Origin: Klebsiella pneumoniae
Lineage (GTDB): Bacteria > Pseudomonadota > Gammaproteobacteria > Pseudomonadales > Pseudohongiellaceae
Direction of reading: 5' to 3'
Assembly (NCBI GenBank): GCA_945877175.1
Contig: CAMCRC010000007.1
Span: 1-57,121, forward strand
Length of the DNA stretch: 57,121 bases
Under the pieces are notes generated by a model, which saw nothing but the letters and a program-made list of their open reading frames with translations, did not search any database and was not told where the DNA came from. Every line of letters begins with the position of its first letter. Position 1 is the stretch's first letter. Both the position numbers and the translations under genes were made by a program. Below are positions 1-8,971 of this stretch, piece after piece.

Positions 1-4
1 CAAG

Positions 5-27
5 TTCGCGGGCAAGCCCGCTCCCAC
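5..27. repeat. REP-like palindromic unit (single arm)
   Basis: The unit reads TTCGCGGGCAAGCCCGCTCC followed by CAC and holds the core palindrome GCGGGC-AA-GCCCGC. It is the same family as units near 36.9, 48.8, 53.1, 54.2 and 54.4 kb. Only this arm is visible because the window starts here; a partner arm may lie upstream. Confidence 0.75.
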
Positions 28-137
28 ACCCACACTTTCAGAACTGTTCGTCCTGATCATTGTGTAACATGCGGGTGATCCATCAGTCCCTTTGCAAGGT
101 ATTGAAACTCGTGATTGCCTTTGGCGGAGACAGCATT

Positions 138-908
138 GTGAACATCGACATCGTACACGAGACTCTAGGCAGCGGTCTTGCCGGCACCGTTCTGCTGCTG
201 GCCAGCCTGTTGCTGGTGCCGGCGACCCTGCATGCGCAGGACTGGACACTTTACGACGAACTGCTGGTCACCCATGTGGCGCCCGTCGAGCGCGAGGGCA
301 TTGGCTTTCACGGTGTCGACTACGCCGCCTGGGCGCAGGACCCGCGTTATCCGCAATTGCTTGCACAGATCGAAAGCCATCCGCTTGAATCTCTGCAGAG
401 CGAGGCCGACAAGCTGGCCTTCTACATCAATGTCTACAACGTCTACGCCATCCGCATGGTCATCGACAATGCGCCGCTGACCAGCATTCGTGATGCGGGT
501 TCGCTGTTCTCGCCCGTCTGGAAGAAGCCCGTGGGGAGTCTAGGGGGCAGAACGGTCACGCTGGACGAGATCGAGCACCAGATCCTGCGCCCCATGGGCG
601 AGCCCCGTATTCATTTCGCCATTGTCTGCGCGTCCCTGAGCTGTCCTGATCTGCGCCGCGAGTCTTTCAGCGCCGAGCGCCTGGATGCCCAGTTGCAGGA
701 ACAGACACAGGCGTTTCTCGACAATGCCAGCAAAGGCCTGCAGCAGGACGGCTCACGGGTGCGGGTGTCGCAGATTTTCGACTGGTTTGAAGACGATTTC
801 GACAGTGCGGGCGGCGTGGAAGCCTTCGTGCGTCGCTACCGCGACCTGCCTGACCAGATCCGGCTGCGCGCCGACATTCCCTACAACTGGAATCTCAACG
901 CGCAGTGA
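138..908 (+). CDS. Exported DUF547 family protein
   Basis: This is a protein of unknown function with a DUF547 domain. I chose the GTG at 138 (256 residues) because it places a hydrophobic segment (about residues 13-33, ending in LHA-Q) as an N-terminal signal peptide; an ATG at 60 in the same frame would add 26 residues before it. Family hallmarks are DKLAFYINVYNVYAIRMV near residue 110 and ASLSCPDLR near residue 170, and the protein ends in the typical NWNLN. DUF547 proteins are usually periplasmic or secreted and sometimes sit beside redox genes; the next gene, on the other strand, is an exported peroxiredoxin. The function is unknown. Confidence 0.85.
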   Translation: MNIDIVHETLGSGLAGTVLLLASLLLVPATLHAQDWTLYDELLVTHVAPVEREGIGFHGVDYAAWAQDPRYPQLLAQIESHPLESLQSEADKLAFYINVYNVYAIRMVIDNAPLTSIRDAGSLFSPVWKKPVGSLGGRTVTLDEIEHQILRPMGEPRIHFAIVCASLSCPDLRRESFSAERLDAQLQEQTQAFLDNASKGLQQDGSRVRVSQIFDWFEDDFDSAGGVEAFVRRYRDLPDQIRLRADIPYNWNLNAQ

Positions 909-917
909 ACCCAGGCC

Positions 918-1496
918 TCAGAGAGCTGCTGCCGCTTCCAGCACCAGGCTGAATTCCGGCCGCAGCTTGTAGTCCTGCTCGGCCAGCTTTGCGCGGATCA
1001 CGCCCTGGGCGTCCAGCAGGAAGATGCCGGGATAGGGGATGCCATAGGCGCGCTCGCCGGGGCTGTACTGCGTGTTCAGGATGCCCATGGCTTTCACGTG
1101 GGTGTTGCCTTCGTCGTAAAGCAGCGGGAAGGTGGCGCCGTATTCCTCCTGAGCCTCCAGCAGCGTAGCCACCGGATCATAGGTCATGGCCGCCACGTTG
1201 AAACCGAGTGCCGAGAACTCATCCTGCACATCCACGAGCCGCTCCAGCTGTGCGATGCAGTAGGGGCACCAGTCGAAGGAACGGCTGAGCACCAGCACCA
1301 GGCCTTTCTCGCCGGTGAGATCGGCGAAGGTGTGGCGCTGTCCGTTCTGATCAACGGCGTCGATGGCGGGCAGGCTGGCACCCACGGGCAGCGCGGGGGC
1401 CCATACGAAATCCTGCGCGGTCGCGGCGCTCGTGCCGAGTACGCAGGACAGCAGTAAAACGGGCAGTGCAAGCAGTCGGACGAGAGAACGGGTCAT
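918..1496 (-). CDS. Exported peroxiredoxin / AhpC-TSA-type redoxin
   Basis: A 192-residue thioredoxin-fold protein with a signal peptide (about residues 1-28, ending SAATAQ). The redox motif is W-C77-P-Y-C80 after the first beta strand (LVLVLSRSFDW), so it has a thioredoxin-like CxxC instead of the single peroxidatic Cys of Bcp. The body follows the redoxin fold, with YDPVATLLEAQEEYGATFPL and a GIPYPGIFLLDAQGVI strand. It probably reduces peroxides or disulfides in the periplasm. The start at 1496 was chosen because the signal peptide begins there; the open frame continues upstream antisense to the CBS gene. Convergent with the DUF547 gene, 9 bases apart. Confidence 0.85.
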   Translation of the reverse strand: MTRSLVRLLALPVLLLSCVLGTSAATAQDFVWAPALPVGASLPAIDAVDQNGQRHTFADLTGEKGLVLVLSRSFDWCPYCIAQLERLVDVQDEFSALGFNVAAMTYDPVATLLEAQEEYGATFPLLYDEGNTHVKAMGILNTQYSPGERAYGIPYPGIFLLDAQGVIRAKLAEQDYKLRPEFSLVLEAAAAL

Positions 1497-1616
1497 GGGC
1501 AAGGCTCCAGTGCTATTGTTCTTTGGGGTGTGACGAGCGGATACTGCAGTGAGACTGGAAAACAGCAACGATGTTACAGGCATGACAGGCAGATTGTCTG
1601 TGGCCACGGAGAGACA

Positions 1617-2150
1617 ATGATTCTGGAGAAAATAATGACCCGGCCCGTGGTGACTGTCGAGCTGGACGACAGCGTGCGGGCCATCAAGCAGATTCTTGAC
1701 GTCGCACCCTTCCACCATCTGCTGGTGCAGGAGGACGGCATTCTGTATGGCGTCATCACCGACCGCGACGTTTTCAAGGCGCTGAGCCCCAATATCGGCA
1801 CGCCACTGGAATCCGCGCGGGATGCAGCAACGCTCAACAAGCGCGCTCACCAGATCATGACCCGCAAGCCCTGGACCCTGCCGAGAACTGCCGATGTCTT
1901 CGAGGCCATTTACTTGTTCAACCACCGGGGCATTGCCTGTGTGCCCGTCGTGGATGCCAACAACCGCATCGAGGGCATCGTGACCACGCGGGACATCTTT
2001 CGTCTGCTGGAAGCCAACAAACACCGCTTCAATGCGGCGACCAACGCCTCAGGAGAGTCCATACCATATTATTCCGCCAGCTCTACGACGCTGCTTCGTC
2101 CACTTACACCTATCTGCTGGCCGATGAACACAGTCGCGAAGCCATTCTGA
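1617..2150 (+). CDS. CBS-domain pair protein
   Basis: A 177-residue protein made of two CBS domains: about residues 1-60 (MTRPVVTVELDDSVRAIKQI ... GVITDRDVF) and about 75-135 (MTRKPWTLPRTADVFEAIYL ... IVTTRDIFRLLEA). Such stand-alone pairs bind adenine nucleotides and act as energy or redox sensors. The ATG at 1617 is preceded by GGAGAGA. The last 28 or so residues overlap the following persulfide dioxygenase gene in another frame and have no family character, so the coding overlap may be incidental. The adjacency suggests that the two proteins are co-expressed. Confidence 0.8.
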   Translation: MILEKIMTRPVVTVELDDSVRAIKQILDVAPFHHLLVQEDGILYGVITDRDVFKALSPNIGTPLESARDAATLNKRAHQIMTRKPWTLPRTADVFEAIYLFNHRGIACVPVVDANNRIEGIVTTRDIFRLLEANKHRFNAATNASGESIPYYSASSTTLLRPLTPICWPMNTVAKPF

Positions 2151-3106
2151 TCGACCCGGTGTTCGAACAGGCGCAGCGCGATCTTGCGATGCTGCGGGAA
2201 CTGGACCTGACGCTGAAGATCGTTGCCGATACCCATGCCCATGCCGACCACATTACCGCCGCATGGCTGTTGAAGCAGAAAACGGGCTGCCTGATCGCGC
2301 TGTCGGCCCAGGCAGGGGCGGTGAACGTCGACATGCTGCTGCAGCATGGTCAGCGCTTCGGCGTGCAGGGCGTGACACTGGAAGCGCGGGCGACTCCAGG
2401 ACACACCAACGGTTGCACCAGCTTCGTGCTGACTGACCACAGCATGGTCTTCACCGGCGATGCCCTTCTGATCCGCGGCTGCGGGCGCAGCGACTTCCAG
2501 CAGGGCGACCCCGCGCGGCTTTATCATTCCATTACGGAACAGCTGTTCAGCTTGCCGGATGATTGCGCCATCTATCCGGCGCATGACTACAACGGACGGA
2601 CAAGCTCGTCGGTGAGTGAGGAAAAGCGCCACAATCCCCGCGTGGGCGGTGGGGCGAGTGAACAAGACTTCGTGCAGTACATGAAGGCGATGCAGCTGCC
2701 GCACCCGAAGAAGATCGACGAAGCGCTGCCCAACAATCTGCGCAGCGGCATGCCCGAGAGTGGCCACCTGCCCCAGGAGCCGGACTGGGCCGATCTGCAT
2801 GTGAGTTTTGCCGGCATTCCCGAGGTGGAGCCGGAATGGGTTGTCCAGAATCAGCCTTCGGTGACCATCCTGGATGTGCGGGAAGCGGACGAATTGGGCG
2901 AGCCGGTGATTGGCCTTCACAACGCGCTGGTGATTCCCCTGAGCGTTTTGCGCGAACGGGTAGGTGAAGTGCCGAAGGACAAGCCCGTGGTCACGCTGTG
3001 TCGCTCGGGCAGGCGCTCGTCCATGGCCATCACGATTCTGAAGGCCGCAGGGCATGAGCGCGTGGCCAATATCCACGGCGGCATCCTGCACTGGCACGAT
3101 CAGTGA
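2066..3106 (+). CDS. Persulfide dioxygenase-rhodanese fusion (ETHE1-like MBL fold)
   Basis: The N-terminal metallo-beta-lactamase domain (about 1-230) has the H57-A-H59-A-D61-H62 metal motif, ATPGHTNG and TGDALLIRGCGRSDFQQGD, the signature of ETHE1 glutathione-persulfide dioxygenases. The C-terminal rhodanese (about 255-346) has the active loop CRSGRRS with Cys312. This fusion oxidises persulfides and moves sulfane sulfur in hydrogen sulfide detoxification. The usual family N-terminus (MxFRQLYDAASSTYTYLLAD) is encoded from 2066, but the codon there is ATA, with AGGAG at 2051-2055. No ATG, GTG or TTG lies in this frame between about 1976 and 2158; GTG 2159 would remove the first 31 residues including a conserved strand. 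The stop overlaps the convergent permease stop by 7 bases. Confidence 0.9.
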   Translation: MLFRQLYDAASSTYTYLLADEHSREAILIDPVFEQAQRDLAMLRELDLTLKIVADTHAHADHITAAWLLKQKTGCLIALSAQAGAVNVDMLLQHGQRFGVQGVTLEARATPGHTNGCTSFVLTDHSMVFTGDALLIRGCGRSDFQQGDPARLYHSITEQLFSLPDDCAIYPAHDYNGRTSSSVSEEKRHNPRVGGGASEQDFVQYMKAMQLPHPKKIDEALPNNLRSGMPESGHLPQEPDWADLHVSFAGIPEVEPEWVVQNQPSVTILDVREADELGEPVIGLHNALVIPLSVLRERVGEVPKDKPVVTLCRSGRRSSMAITILKAAGHERVANIHGGILHWHDQ

Positions 3107-4443
3107 GTGGGCGGACCTTCCTGTGCTCGTGACAGTTTTTCAGTCAGCAGGTAGCTGAAGAAGCCCAGCACGATGATGATGCCCGCTACACCGGCCTCGA
3201 CGGGCCGGTTGAGGGTGATGAATGTCAGTGTCCACAGCATGATGGTGCTGTAGATCAGCGGTGGCAGCGGATAGGCCCAGGTGCGATAGGAACGCACTCC
3301 TGGCACGCGACCATCGCCCTTGCGGTAACGCAGTACAAAAACCCCCAGCACGGTGGCCAGTGAGCTCAGCCCCAGAATGAACCCCGAAAACACCAGCACC
3401 GAGTCGAAGGTGGACGACAGGATGAACAGCACTGCCAGAGCGCCTTGCGTATAGACGGCTCGGCGCGGCACGCCGCCTTCGTTCTTCACCGCCAGCAGCC
3501 GGAACAGCCGGAAGTCTTCCCCCATCACCTGCAGCACCCGCGGCCCCGCCATCAGCATGGCGCTGACCGTGGAGATCAGCAGCAGGGACAGAATGCCTCC
3601 CATGAACATCGCCCCGGTGGGGCCGAAGGTGTTCTCGGCCACGATCACGCCGGCTTCCACTTTGCCTTCCAGCAGACTCATGGGCACCGCGTACAGGAAG
3701 GTGGCATTGAGAGCCAGATAGAGCACGATGACGATGGCGGTGCCCCCGATCAGCACCAGGGGCACTGAGCGCGCCGGGTTCTCGATCTCCCCGGTGATGT
3801 AGGTGGCGGCATTCCAGCCCGTGTAGGCGTAATTCACGTAGATCAGCGCCACTGCGAAGGCGCTGGAGGCGAGCAGGGCGCCGTCGCCTTCCGAGGGCAG
3901 CAGATTGACTGTCTGCGGCGCCGTGACGGTAGTGGTGACCATGATGACGAACACGGCAATCAGCATGATCTTGATGATGGTGAACCAGTTCTGCAGGCCA
4001 CTGCTCGCCTTGTGATTGCGGCCATGCACGAAGGTGATGAGCACCACCAGCAGCAGCGCGGCCACCTGGCGGTTGATGGGCAGCAGATGTCCGGTGGCGG
4101 AATCCAGATAGGCTGCGAAGGTCATGGCCGCCAGTGCCGTCGGCGCCGCAAACCCCACCGTGAGGGACACCCATCCCGAGATGAACCCCACCGCCGGGTG
4201 ATACAGCCGGCTCAGGAAATTGTACTCGCCGCCCGAACGCGGCAGGCGACTGGCAAGCTCCGCATAGGTCAGTGCGCCACACAGTGCCATCAGCCCACCC
4301 ACCAGCCACAGCATCAGCAGTACGAAGCTGGATTTGATGTCGAGAATCTGAAAGCCGATGCTGGTGAACACGCCGGTGCCCACCATGTTGGCGACGACGA
4401 CGGCGATGGCGGTGGCGGGGGTATAGCGATGAGTGTCAGGCAT
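3100..4443 (-). CDS. APC-superfamily amino acid permease
   Basis: A 447-residue integral membrane protein with about 12 hydrophobic segments. The first helix carries the APC substrate-site motif ([16 protein letters not shown]), followed by [20 protein letters not shown], typical of amino acid-polyamine-organocation transporters. It probably takes up or exchanges an amino acid; the substrate cannot be read from the sequence. The start ATG at 4443 overlaps the rlmE stop by 8 bases, so the two are probably translationally coupled. An 18-codon longer version would begin at 4497. Confidence 0.88.
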   Translation of the reverse strand: MPDTHRYTPATAIAVVVANMVGTGVFTSIGFQILDIKSSFVLLMLWLVGGLMALCGALTYAELASRLPRSGGEYNFLSRLYHPAVGFISGWVSLTVGFAAPTALAAMTFAAYLDSATGHLLPINRQVAALLLVVLITFVHGRNHKASSGLQNWFTIIKIMLIAVFVIMVTTTVTAPQTVNLLPSEGDGALLASSAFAVALIYVNYAYTGWNAATYITGEIENPARSVPLVLIGGTAIVIVLYLALNATFLYAVPMSLLEGKVEAGVIVAENTFGPTGAMFMGGILSLLLISTVSAMLMAGPRVLQVMGEDFRLFRLLAVKNEGGVPRRAVYTQGALAVLFILSSTFDSVLVFSGFILGLSSLATVLGVFVLRYRKGDGRVPGVRSYRTWAYPLPPLIYSTIMLWTLTFITLNRPVEAGVAGIIIVLGFFSYLLTEKLSRAQEGPPTH

Positions 4444-5059
4444 GGCGGCGCCCCTTGCCCAGGACATAGACTTCGCGTGAACGCGGGCGCGAGGCATCGG
4501 GCTTGCGCACTACCACTTTCTCGAAGTGCGCGCGCAAGGCCTTCAGATACTCTTCATAGCCTTCACCGTGGAATACCTTGGTGACGAAATTGCCGCCGGG
4601 CTTGAGCACCTGCACGGCCATGTCAAGGGCCAGCTCCACCAGATACATGGACGAGGCCTGGTCGGCGGCATCCACGCCGCTGATGTTGGGTGCCATGTCG
4701 GACATGACCAGATCCACGGCAGCACCATTGAGTGCGGTGCTGATCTGATCGAAAACACTCTGTTCGGTGAAGTCCCCCAGGATGAAGTCCACATGGGGAA
4801 TAGGCTCCATGGGCAGGATGTCTGAAGCAATCAGGCGACCCTTGCTGCCCAGCAGGGGGGCGACCACCTGGGACCAGCCCCCGGGGGTCGAGCCCAGGTC
4901 AAGCACCACCATGCCCGGGCGCACCAGCTTGTCCTTGTCGATCAGTTCCAGCAACTTGTAACTGGCGCGTGAACGGTAGCCATCGACCTGGGCCTTCTTC
5001 ACCCAGGGGTCGTTGACGTGTTCTTCCATCCAGCGATGGCTGCTCTTGGATCTCGCCAT
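4436..5059 (-). CDS. rlmE: 23S rRNA (uridine-2552 2'-O) methyltransferase RlmE
   Basis: A 207-residue FtsJ/RrmJ methyltransferase that modifies U2552 in the A loop of 23S rRNA during 50S assembly. Visible residues: K35 in RASYKLLEL, the SAM-binding loop [12 protein letters not shown] (53-64), [14 protein letters not shown] with the catalytic Asp, and TKVFHGEG with the second catalytic Lys. The length is normal for the family. In enterobacteria rlmE is followed by ftsH; here the permease follows with an 8-base overlap, so the usual neighbour is missing. Confidence 0.95.
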   Translation of the reverse strand: MARSKSSHRWMEEHVNDPWVKKAQVDGYRSRASYKLLELIDKDKLVRPGMVVLDLGSTPGGWSQVVAPLLGSKGRLIASDILPMEPIPHVDFILGDFTEQSVFDQISTALNGAAVDLVMSDMAPNISGVDAADQASSMYLVELALDMAVQVLKPGGNFVTKVFHGEGYEEYLKALRAHFEKVVVRKPDASRPRSREVYVLGKGRRHA

Positions 5060-5099
5060 GGGCCTTAGTGCTCATGCCTGGTCGCTGACGGCAGGATGC

Positions 5100-6761
5100 T
5101 CATTCCGACAAGGCGCCGAGTATCTGGTTGCGACCCTGGGTCTTGGCCCGATACAGCGCCATGTCTGCCTTTTCAATCAGCAGGTCGATTTTGTCGGAAC
5201 TGTCGGAGTCACTGACTCCTCCGCTGAAGCTGCAGTGGAATTCCAGATCCTTGTGGTGAAAGCCGATGGCCTCGAACTCCCGGCGCAACAGGTCGAGCTT
5301 GCGGATGGCATTGGCCACATCGGAATCGGGCATCACCACCATGTACTCCTCGCCGCCATAGCGGCCGACGATGTCCGTGGTGCGCAAGGCGCGGCGCAAC
5401 AGGTGCGCGAGGGTGGCGATGACGGTATCACCAACAGGGTGTCCGTAGGTGTCGTTGATGCGCTTGAACTTGTCGATGTCCAGCATGGCCACACTGACAG
5501 TTGTCTTGTTGCGACGCGCACGGGCCAGCTCATGGCAGAGGCGATCCTTGATCTCGGTGTGCTTCAACAGGCCCGTCAGACTGTCGCGGATCATCAGCTC
5601 CGCCAGCTGTCGAGCCCGTTTGGCGCGCATCAGAATCATGGACACGAAGGGACGTTCCACCACTGGTTTGGTGATGAACTCGTCGCCTCCCGTTTTCAGG
5701 GCGGTCATCTGGCGATTGGCATCGAGCTCGCCCGACAGAAAGATGATGGGAATGTGAATCCACTGCTTGTGGAAGCGAATGACCTTTGCCAGCTCGATGC
5801 CACTGCACAGGGGCATGTTCAGGTCGATCATCAGCAGGTCGGGCTTGAATTCGTCAATCACGGTCATGACATCAACGGGATTGGACACGCACCTGGCCAC
5901 GATGCCCCAGGTTTCCAGCATGATGCGATGACGTTCCATGGAGAACACGTCGTCATCAATCAGCAGCACGCGATAGGGCGAGCGCGTCTGGTGCTGCATT
6001 ACGCCTTCGAGGCTCGATTCCAGCGCGGGAATGCTGATGGGTCTGTTCAAAAAGGCGACGACGCCGTGGCGTGCAGCGTGCAGTTTTTCCAGGAAGCCGG
6101 AGTTCTCGCTGACCACCAGAATAGGAATCGAATCCATGCCGTTTTCTTGCATCGCATTGGCGGCTGCCGCGAGATTCTGGTCGGAAAAGGAACTGTATTC
6201 GGTGTCGATGATCAGACCGTCCGGATGATCAGCCAGCGCTGCGGCGGTGAGCAGATTGATGTCGACAAAGGTGGTCACCCGGTAGCCGAAGCTGGACAGA
6301 CCCAACTTGAGCATGTCGCTGGTGGAAGGGTCGTCCTCCAGCACGTAGAGATGCAGGTCCTCCGGGCGACGGGCAGCGCCGTCGTCCTCGGTGACGGCCT
6401 CCACGCCATTGTGCTGACCAGGCGCTGCCGGCAAATCGAGAGCCATGGCTGAGTTATGCACCTGTTCCAGCGCCTTGCGGATACGCTCGGCACTGCGCAT
6501 CTGGCCTGCGAGTGTGTTGTCCAGGGTGCCCTCAAGCGCTCGCAGTGCCAGACCAATCTGTTCATAGCCAAAGGTCAGTGCAGAGCCTGCCAGGCGATGC
6601 GCGGTATCCCGCAGCTGGGTCAGGACGCGTTGTTCCAGGTTTTCCAGCTCTGGCAGGGTGCTGTGATGCAGCAGCTCCGAGATTTCGCCGCTCAGATTCT
6701 CGTGATACTGAAGGCGCAGAGCAGCCATTTCCTGCTGCAGAGTTTCGCTGTTGCTAGTCAT
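5100..6761 (-). CDS. Hpt-REC-REC-GGDEF diguanylate cyclase
   Basis: A 553-residue cytoplasmic signalling protein. Order: Hpt (about 1-110, phospho-acceptor H55 in AHRLAGSALTFG), REC1 (about 135-250, EDD acidic pocket and LIID acceptor, but the conserved Lys is replaced by Arg in FLNRPIS), REC2 (about 258-375, LLIDDD, MIDLNMP, FITKP, intact) and GGDEF (about 390-550, GGEEY active site). An RxxD inhibitory site (RTTD) lies five residues before GGEEY, so product feedback is expected. It should make c-di-GMP under phosphorelay control. Its start overlaps the stop of the upstream single-REC gene by 8 bases, pointing to a coupled pair. Confidence 0.92.
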   Translation of the reverse strand: MTSNSETLQQEMAALRLQYHENLSGEISELLHHSTLPELENLEQRVLTQLRDTAHRLAGSALTFGYEQIGLALRALEGTLDNTLAGQMRSAERIRKALEQVHNSAMALDLPAAPGQHNGVEAVTEDDGAARRPEDLHLYVLEDDPSTSDMLKLGLSSFGYRVTTFVDINLLTAAALADHPDGLIIDTEYSSFSDQNLAAAANAMQENGMDSIPILVVSENSGFLEKLHAARHGVVAFLNRPISIPALESSLEGVMQHQTRSPYRVLLIDDDVFSMERHRIMLETWGIVARCVSNPVDVMTVIDEFKPDLLMIDLNMPLCSGIELAKVIRFHKQWIHIPIIFLSGELDANRQMTALKTGGDEFITKPVVERPFVSMILMRAKRARQLAELMIRDSLTGLLKHTEIKDRLCHELARARRNKTTVSVAMLDIDKFKRINDTYGHPVGDTVIATLAHLLRRALRTTDIVGRYGGEEYMVVMPDSDVANAIRKLDLLRREFEAIGFHHKDLEFHCSFSGGVSDSDSSDKIDLLIEKADMALYRAKTQGRNQILGALSE

Positions 6762-7131
6762 TGTGCTGAATCCAGATGCGGTGCAATCGTTCCGACAGAG
6801 TCATCGGGTCAAAAGGCTTGATTATGACGTCGCAGGCGCCGAGTGCGCGATACCGCGCGATCTCCTGCTCCTGCACCTTGGCGGTCATGAAGACTACCAA
6901 CACCTTGCCGAGATCCGTCTCCTGCTTGAGAAGATCAAGCGTTGTCGGACCGTCCAGTTCCGGCATCATGACATCCAGAAGAATCATTTGTGGCGCGAAG
7001 GCCTCGATGCATTGCAGGGCCTCTTTGCCGCTGCTGCAGCTTTGCAGGGTAAAACCGCCCACGTGTTCCAAAGCGACCAGCGTAATGGCACGGATGGCGT
7101 CATCGTCATCGACGTGCAATATGCGCTGCAG
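6754..7131 (-). CDS. Single-domain response regulator (REC)
   Basis: A CheY-like receiver of about 125 residues: acidic pocket VDDDD, phospho-acceptor D53 in LLDVMMPELDG, FMTAK and the conserved Lys in VIIKPFDP. There is no output domain, so it probably passes phosphate to the Hpt of the downstream GGDEF protein. The start is unclear: the first strand (QRILHVDDDD) needs a beginning at about 7131, where the codon is CTG. TTG at 7119 would cut the first strand, and the frame has no ATG or GTG before an upstream stop near the 7220s. No good ribosome binding site is visible. Confidence 0.85.
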   Translation of the reverse strand: MQRILHVDDDDAIRAITLVALEHVGGFTLQSCSSGKEALQCIEAFAPQMILLDVMMPELDGPTTLDLLKQETDLGKVLVVFMTAKVQEQEIARYRALGACDVIIKPFDPMTLSERLHRIWIQHND

Positions 7132-7286
7132 CGCGCTCGGAGGGAGCGGCGGGACGAAAGTGATTGAGATGCCGGTATTCCTGCGATTTGGTAAGAATGG
7201 CCTGATTCCGCGGCAATTCTAGTGTGCCGTGGCGCCGGCAGGCAAGCGTCACGCATCGCGCCGTGCGTGGCCTCGCGCTTCGCGTG

Positions 7287-7292
7287 TACAAT
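7287..7292 (+). promoter_or_regulatory. Candidate -10 element for the FAD oxidoreductase gene
   Basis: TGTACAAT at 7285-7292 looks like an extended -10 box, about 48 bases before the ATG at 7340. A second TACAAT lies at 7300-7305. No clear -35 hexamer is visible, so this is tentative. Confidence 0.3.
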
Positions 7293-7339
7293 GCCGGCCT
7301 ACAATCTCCTCTGCCGGTGTCACCGGCCAGGTCCCTGCC

Positions 7340-8971
7340 ATGATCCGCATCACCGAACTCGCTCTTCCACTCGGCCATTCTCCCGACACCCTGCGCGCCG
7401 CCATTCTGACGCGTCTCGGCATTGCAGCCGCTGACCTGCGGGACTTCAGCGTCTTCAAGCGCAGCTACGACGCACGCAAGAAGAACAGCGAAATCTGCTT
7501 CGTCTACATTCTGGATGTCGCACTTCGCGACGAGGACGCAGTGCTGGCCCGGCTGGCCGGCGACCGCCATGTGGGACGCGCGCCCGACACGGCTTACTAT
7601 CCGGTTGCGCAGGCGCCGCAGGGCTTGCAGGAGCGTCCGCTGATCATCGGCTTCGGGCCCTGCGGCTTGTTTGCCGCATTGCTGCTGGCGCAGATGGGTT
7701 TCCGCCCGATTGTGCTGGAGCGCGGCAGGGACGTTCGCCAAAGGACCAAGGACACCTGGGCCCTGTGGCGCAAGAACACGCTGACTCCTGAGTCCAACGT
7801 GCAGTTCGGCGAGGGAGGGGCAGGCCTGTTCTCGGACGGCAAGCTCTACAGTCAGATCAAGGACCCGAAGTTCTACGGGCGCAAGGTCATGCACGAGTTT
7901 GTGAAGGCCGGGGCGCCCCGGGAAATTCTCTGCGTCAGCAAACCTCACATCGGCACCTTTCGTCTGACGGGCGTGGTGGCCGCGATGCGCGAGGAGATCA
8001 TTGCGCTGGGGGGCGAAGTGCGGTTCGAGAGCCGTGTTGAAGACCTGCTGCTGGACAATGGCCGGGTGGCGGGTGTAACGCTGACCAGTGGTGAAACGCT
8101 GCGCAGTCGTTATGTGGTGCTTGCGCTGGGGCACAGCTCCCGGGATACCTTCCGCATGTTGCACAGGCGCGGCGTGTATCTTGAGCCCAAGCCCTTCGCC
8201 ATCGGCTTTCGCATCGAACACCCGCAATCCCTCATCGACAAGGCCAGGCTTGGCAAATACGCGGGGCATCCCGATCTGGGCGCTGCCGATTACAAGCTGG
8301 TGCACCATGCCCGCAATGGCCGCGCCGTCTACAGTTTCTGCATGTGCCCGGGCGGCACCGTGGTGGCAGCCACCTCGGAAGAGGGCCGCGTGGTGACCAA
8401 CGGCATGAGCCAGTATTCGCGCAACGAGCGCAATGCCAATGCCGGCATCGTGGTGGGCATCAGTCCCGAGCAGGACTTCCCCGGCGGCCCCCTGGCGGGC
8501 GTCGAGCTGCAGGAGCGTCTGGAAGAACACGCCTTTGCGCTGGGCGGTGGGGACTATTGCGCACCGGGCCAGCTGGTGGGCGATTTCCTCAAGCGCACGC
8601 CTTCCCGGGCGCTCGGCAAGGTGCTGCCTTCTTACAAACCGGGCGTGCTGCTGGGCGATCTCGCCAGCGCGCTGCCGGACTACGCCATCGACGCGATCCG
8701 CGAGGCGCTGCCGGTGTTCGGCAAGCAGATTCACGGCTTTGATCGCGAGGACGCGGTGCTTACCGGCATCGAGACGCGCACTTCGTCGCCATTGCGCATT
8801 ACCCGCGACAATGACTCCCTGCAAAGCCTCAACACACGCGGGCTGTACCCGGCGGGTGAGGGGGCGGGTTATGCCGGCGGCATACTCTCTGCCGGCGTTG
8901 ATGGCATCAAGGTGGCCGAGGCACTGGCGCTGGCCATGCTGGCTGACAACTCACAGGAGGGCATGCGATGA
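7340..8971 (+). CDS. NAD(P)/FAD-dependent oxidoreductase (COG2509-type)
   Basis: A 543-residue flavoprotein of the uncharacterised FAD-dependent dehydrogenase family. An N-terminal region of about 90 residues (RLGIAAADLRDFSVFKRSYD) resembles the FAD-independent cap of these proteins. It is followed by the dinucleotide-binding motif IIGFGPCGLFAALLLAQMG near residue 97, the conserved FGEGGAGLFSDGKLYSQIKD stretch, and the C-terminal FAD motif YPAGEGAGYAGGILSAGVDG. The substrate is unknown. The ATG at 7340 was chosen because the family N-terminus (MIRITEL) begins there. The stop overlaps the next start in ATGA, so it is coupled to the RNA methyltransferase. Confidence 0.9.
   Translation: MIRITELALPLGHSPDTLRAAILTRLGIAAADLRDFSVFKRSYDARKKNSEICFVYILDVALRDEDAVLARLAGDRHVGRAPDTAYYPVAQAPQGLQERPLIIGFGPCGLFAALLLAQMGFRPIVLERGRDVRQRTKDTWALWRKNTLTPESNVQFGEGGAGLFSDGKLYSQIKDPKFYGRKVMHEFVKAGAPREILCVSKPHIGTFRLTGVVAAMREEIIALGGEVRFESRVEDLLLDNGRVAGVTLTSGETLRSRYVVLALGHSSRDTFRMLHRRGVYLEPKPFAIGFRIEHPQSLIDKARLGKYAGHPDLGAADYKLVHHARNGRAVYSFCMCPGGTVVAATSEEGRVVTNGMSQYSRNERNANAGIVVGISPEQDFPGGPLAGVELQERLEEHAFALGGGDYCAPGQLVGDFLKRTPSRALGKVLPSYKPGVLLGDLASALPDYAIDAIREALPVFGKQIHGFDREDAVLTGIETRTSSPLRITRDNDSLQSLNTRGLYPAGEGAGYAGGILSAGVDGIKVAEALALAMLADNSQEGMR

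Noticed and set aside
5013..6452. Open frame on the plus strand opposite the GGDEF gene
   Set aside because: Shadow of the GGDEF gene; composition is unlike a real protein.
7106..8824. Long open frame on the minus strand opposite the FAD oxidoreductase gene
   Set aside because: It has no domain pattern, and high-G+C codon bias opposite a real gene readily produces such open frames; the plus-strand gene shows clear motifs.
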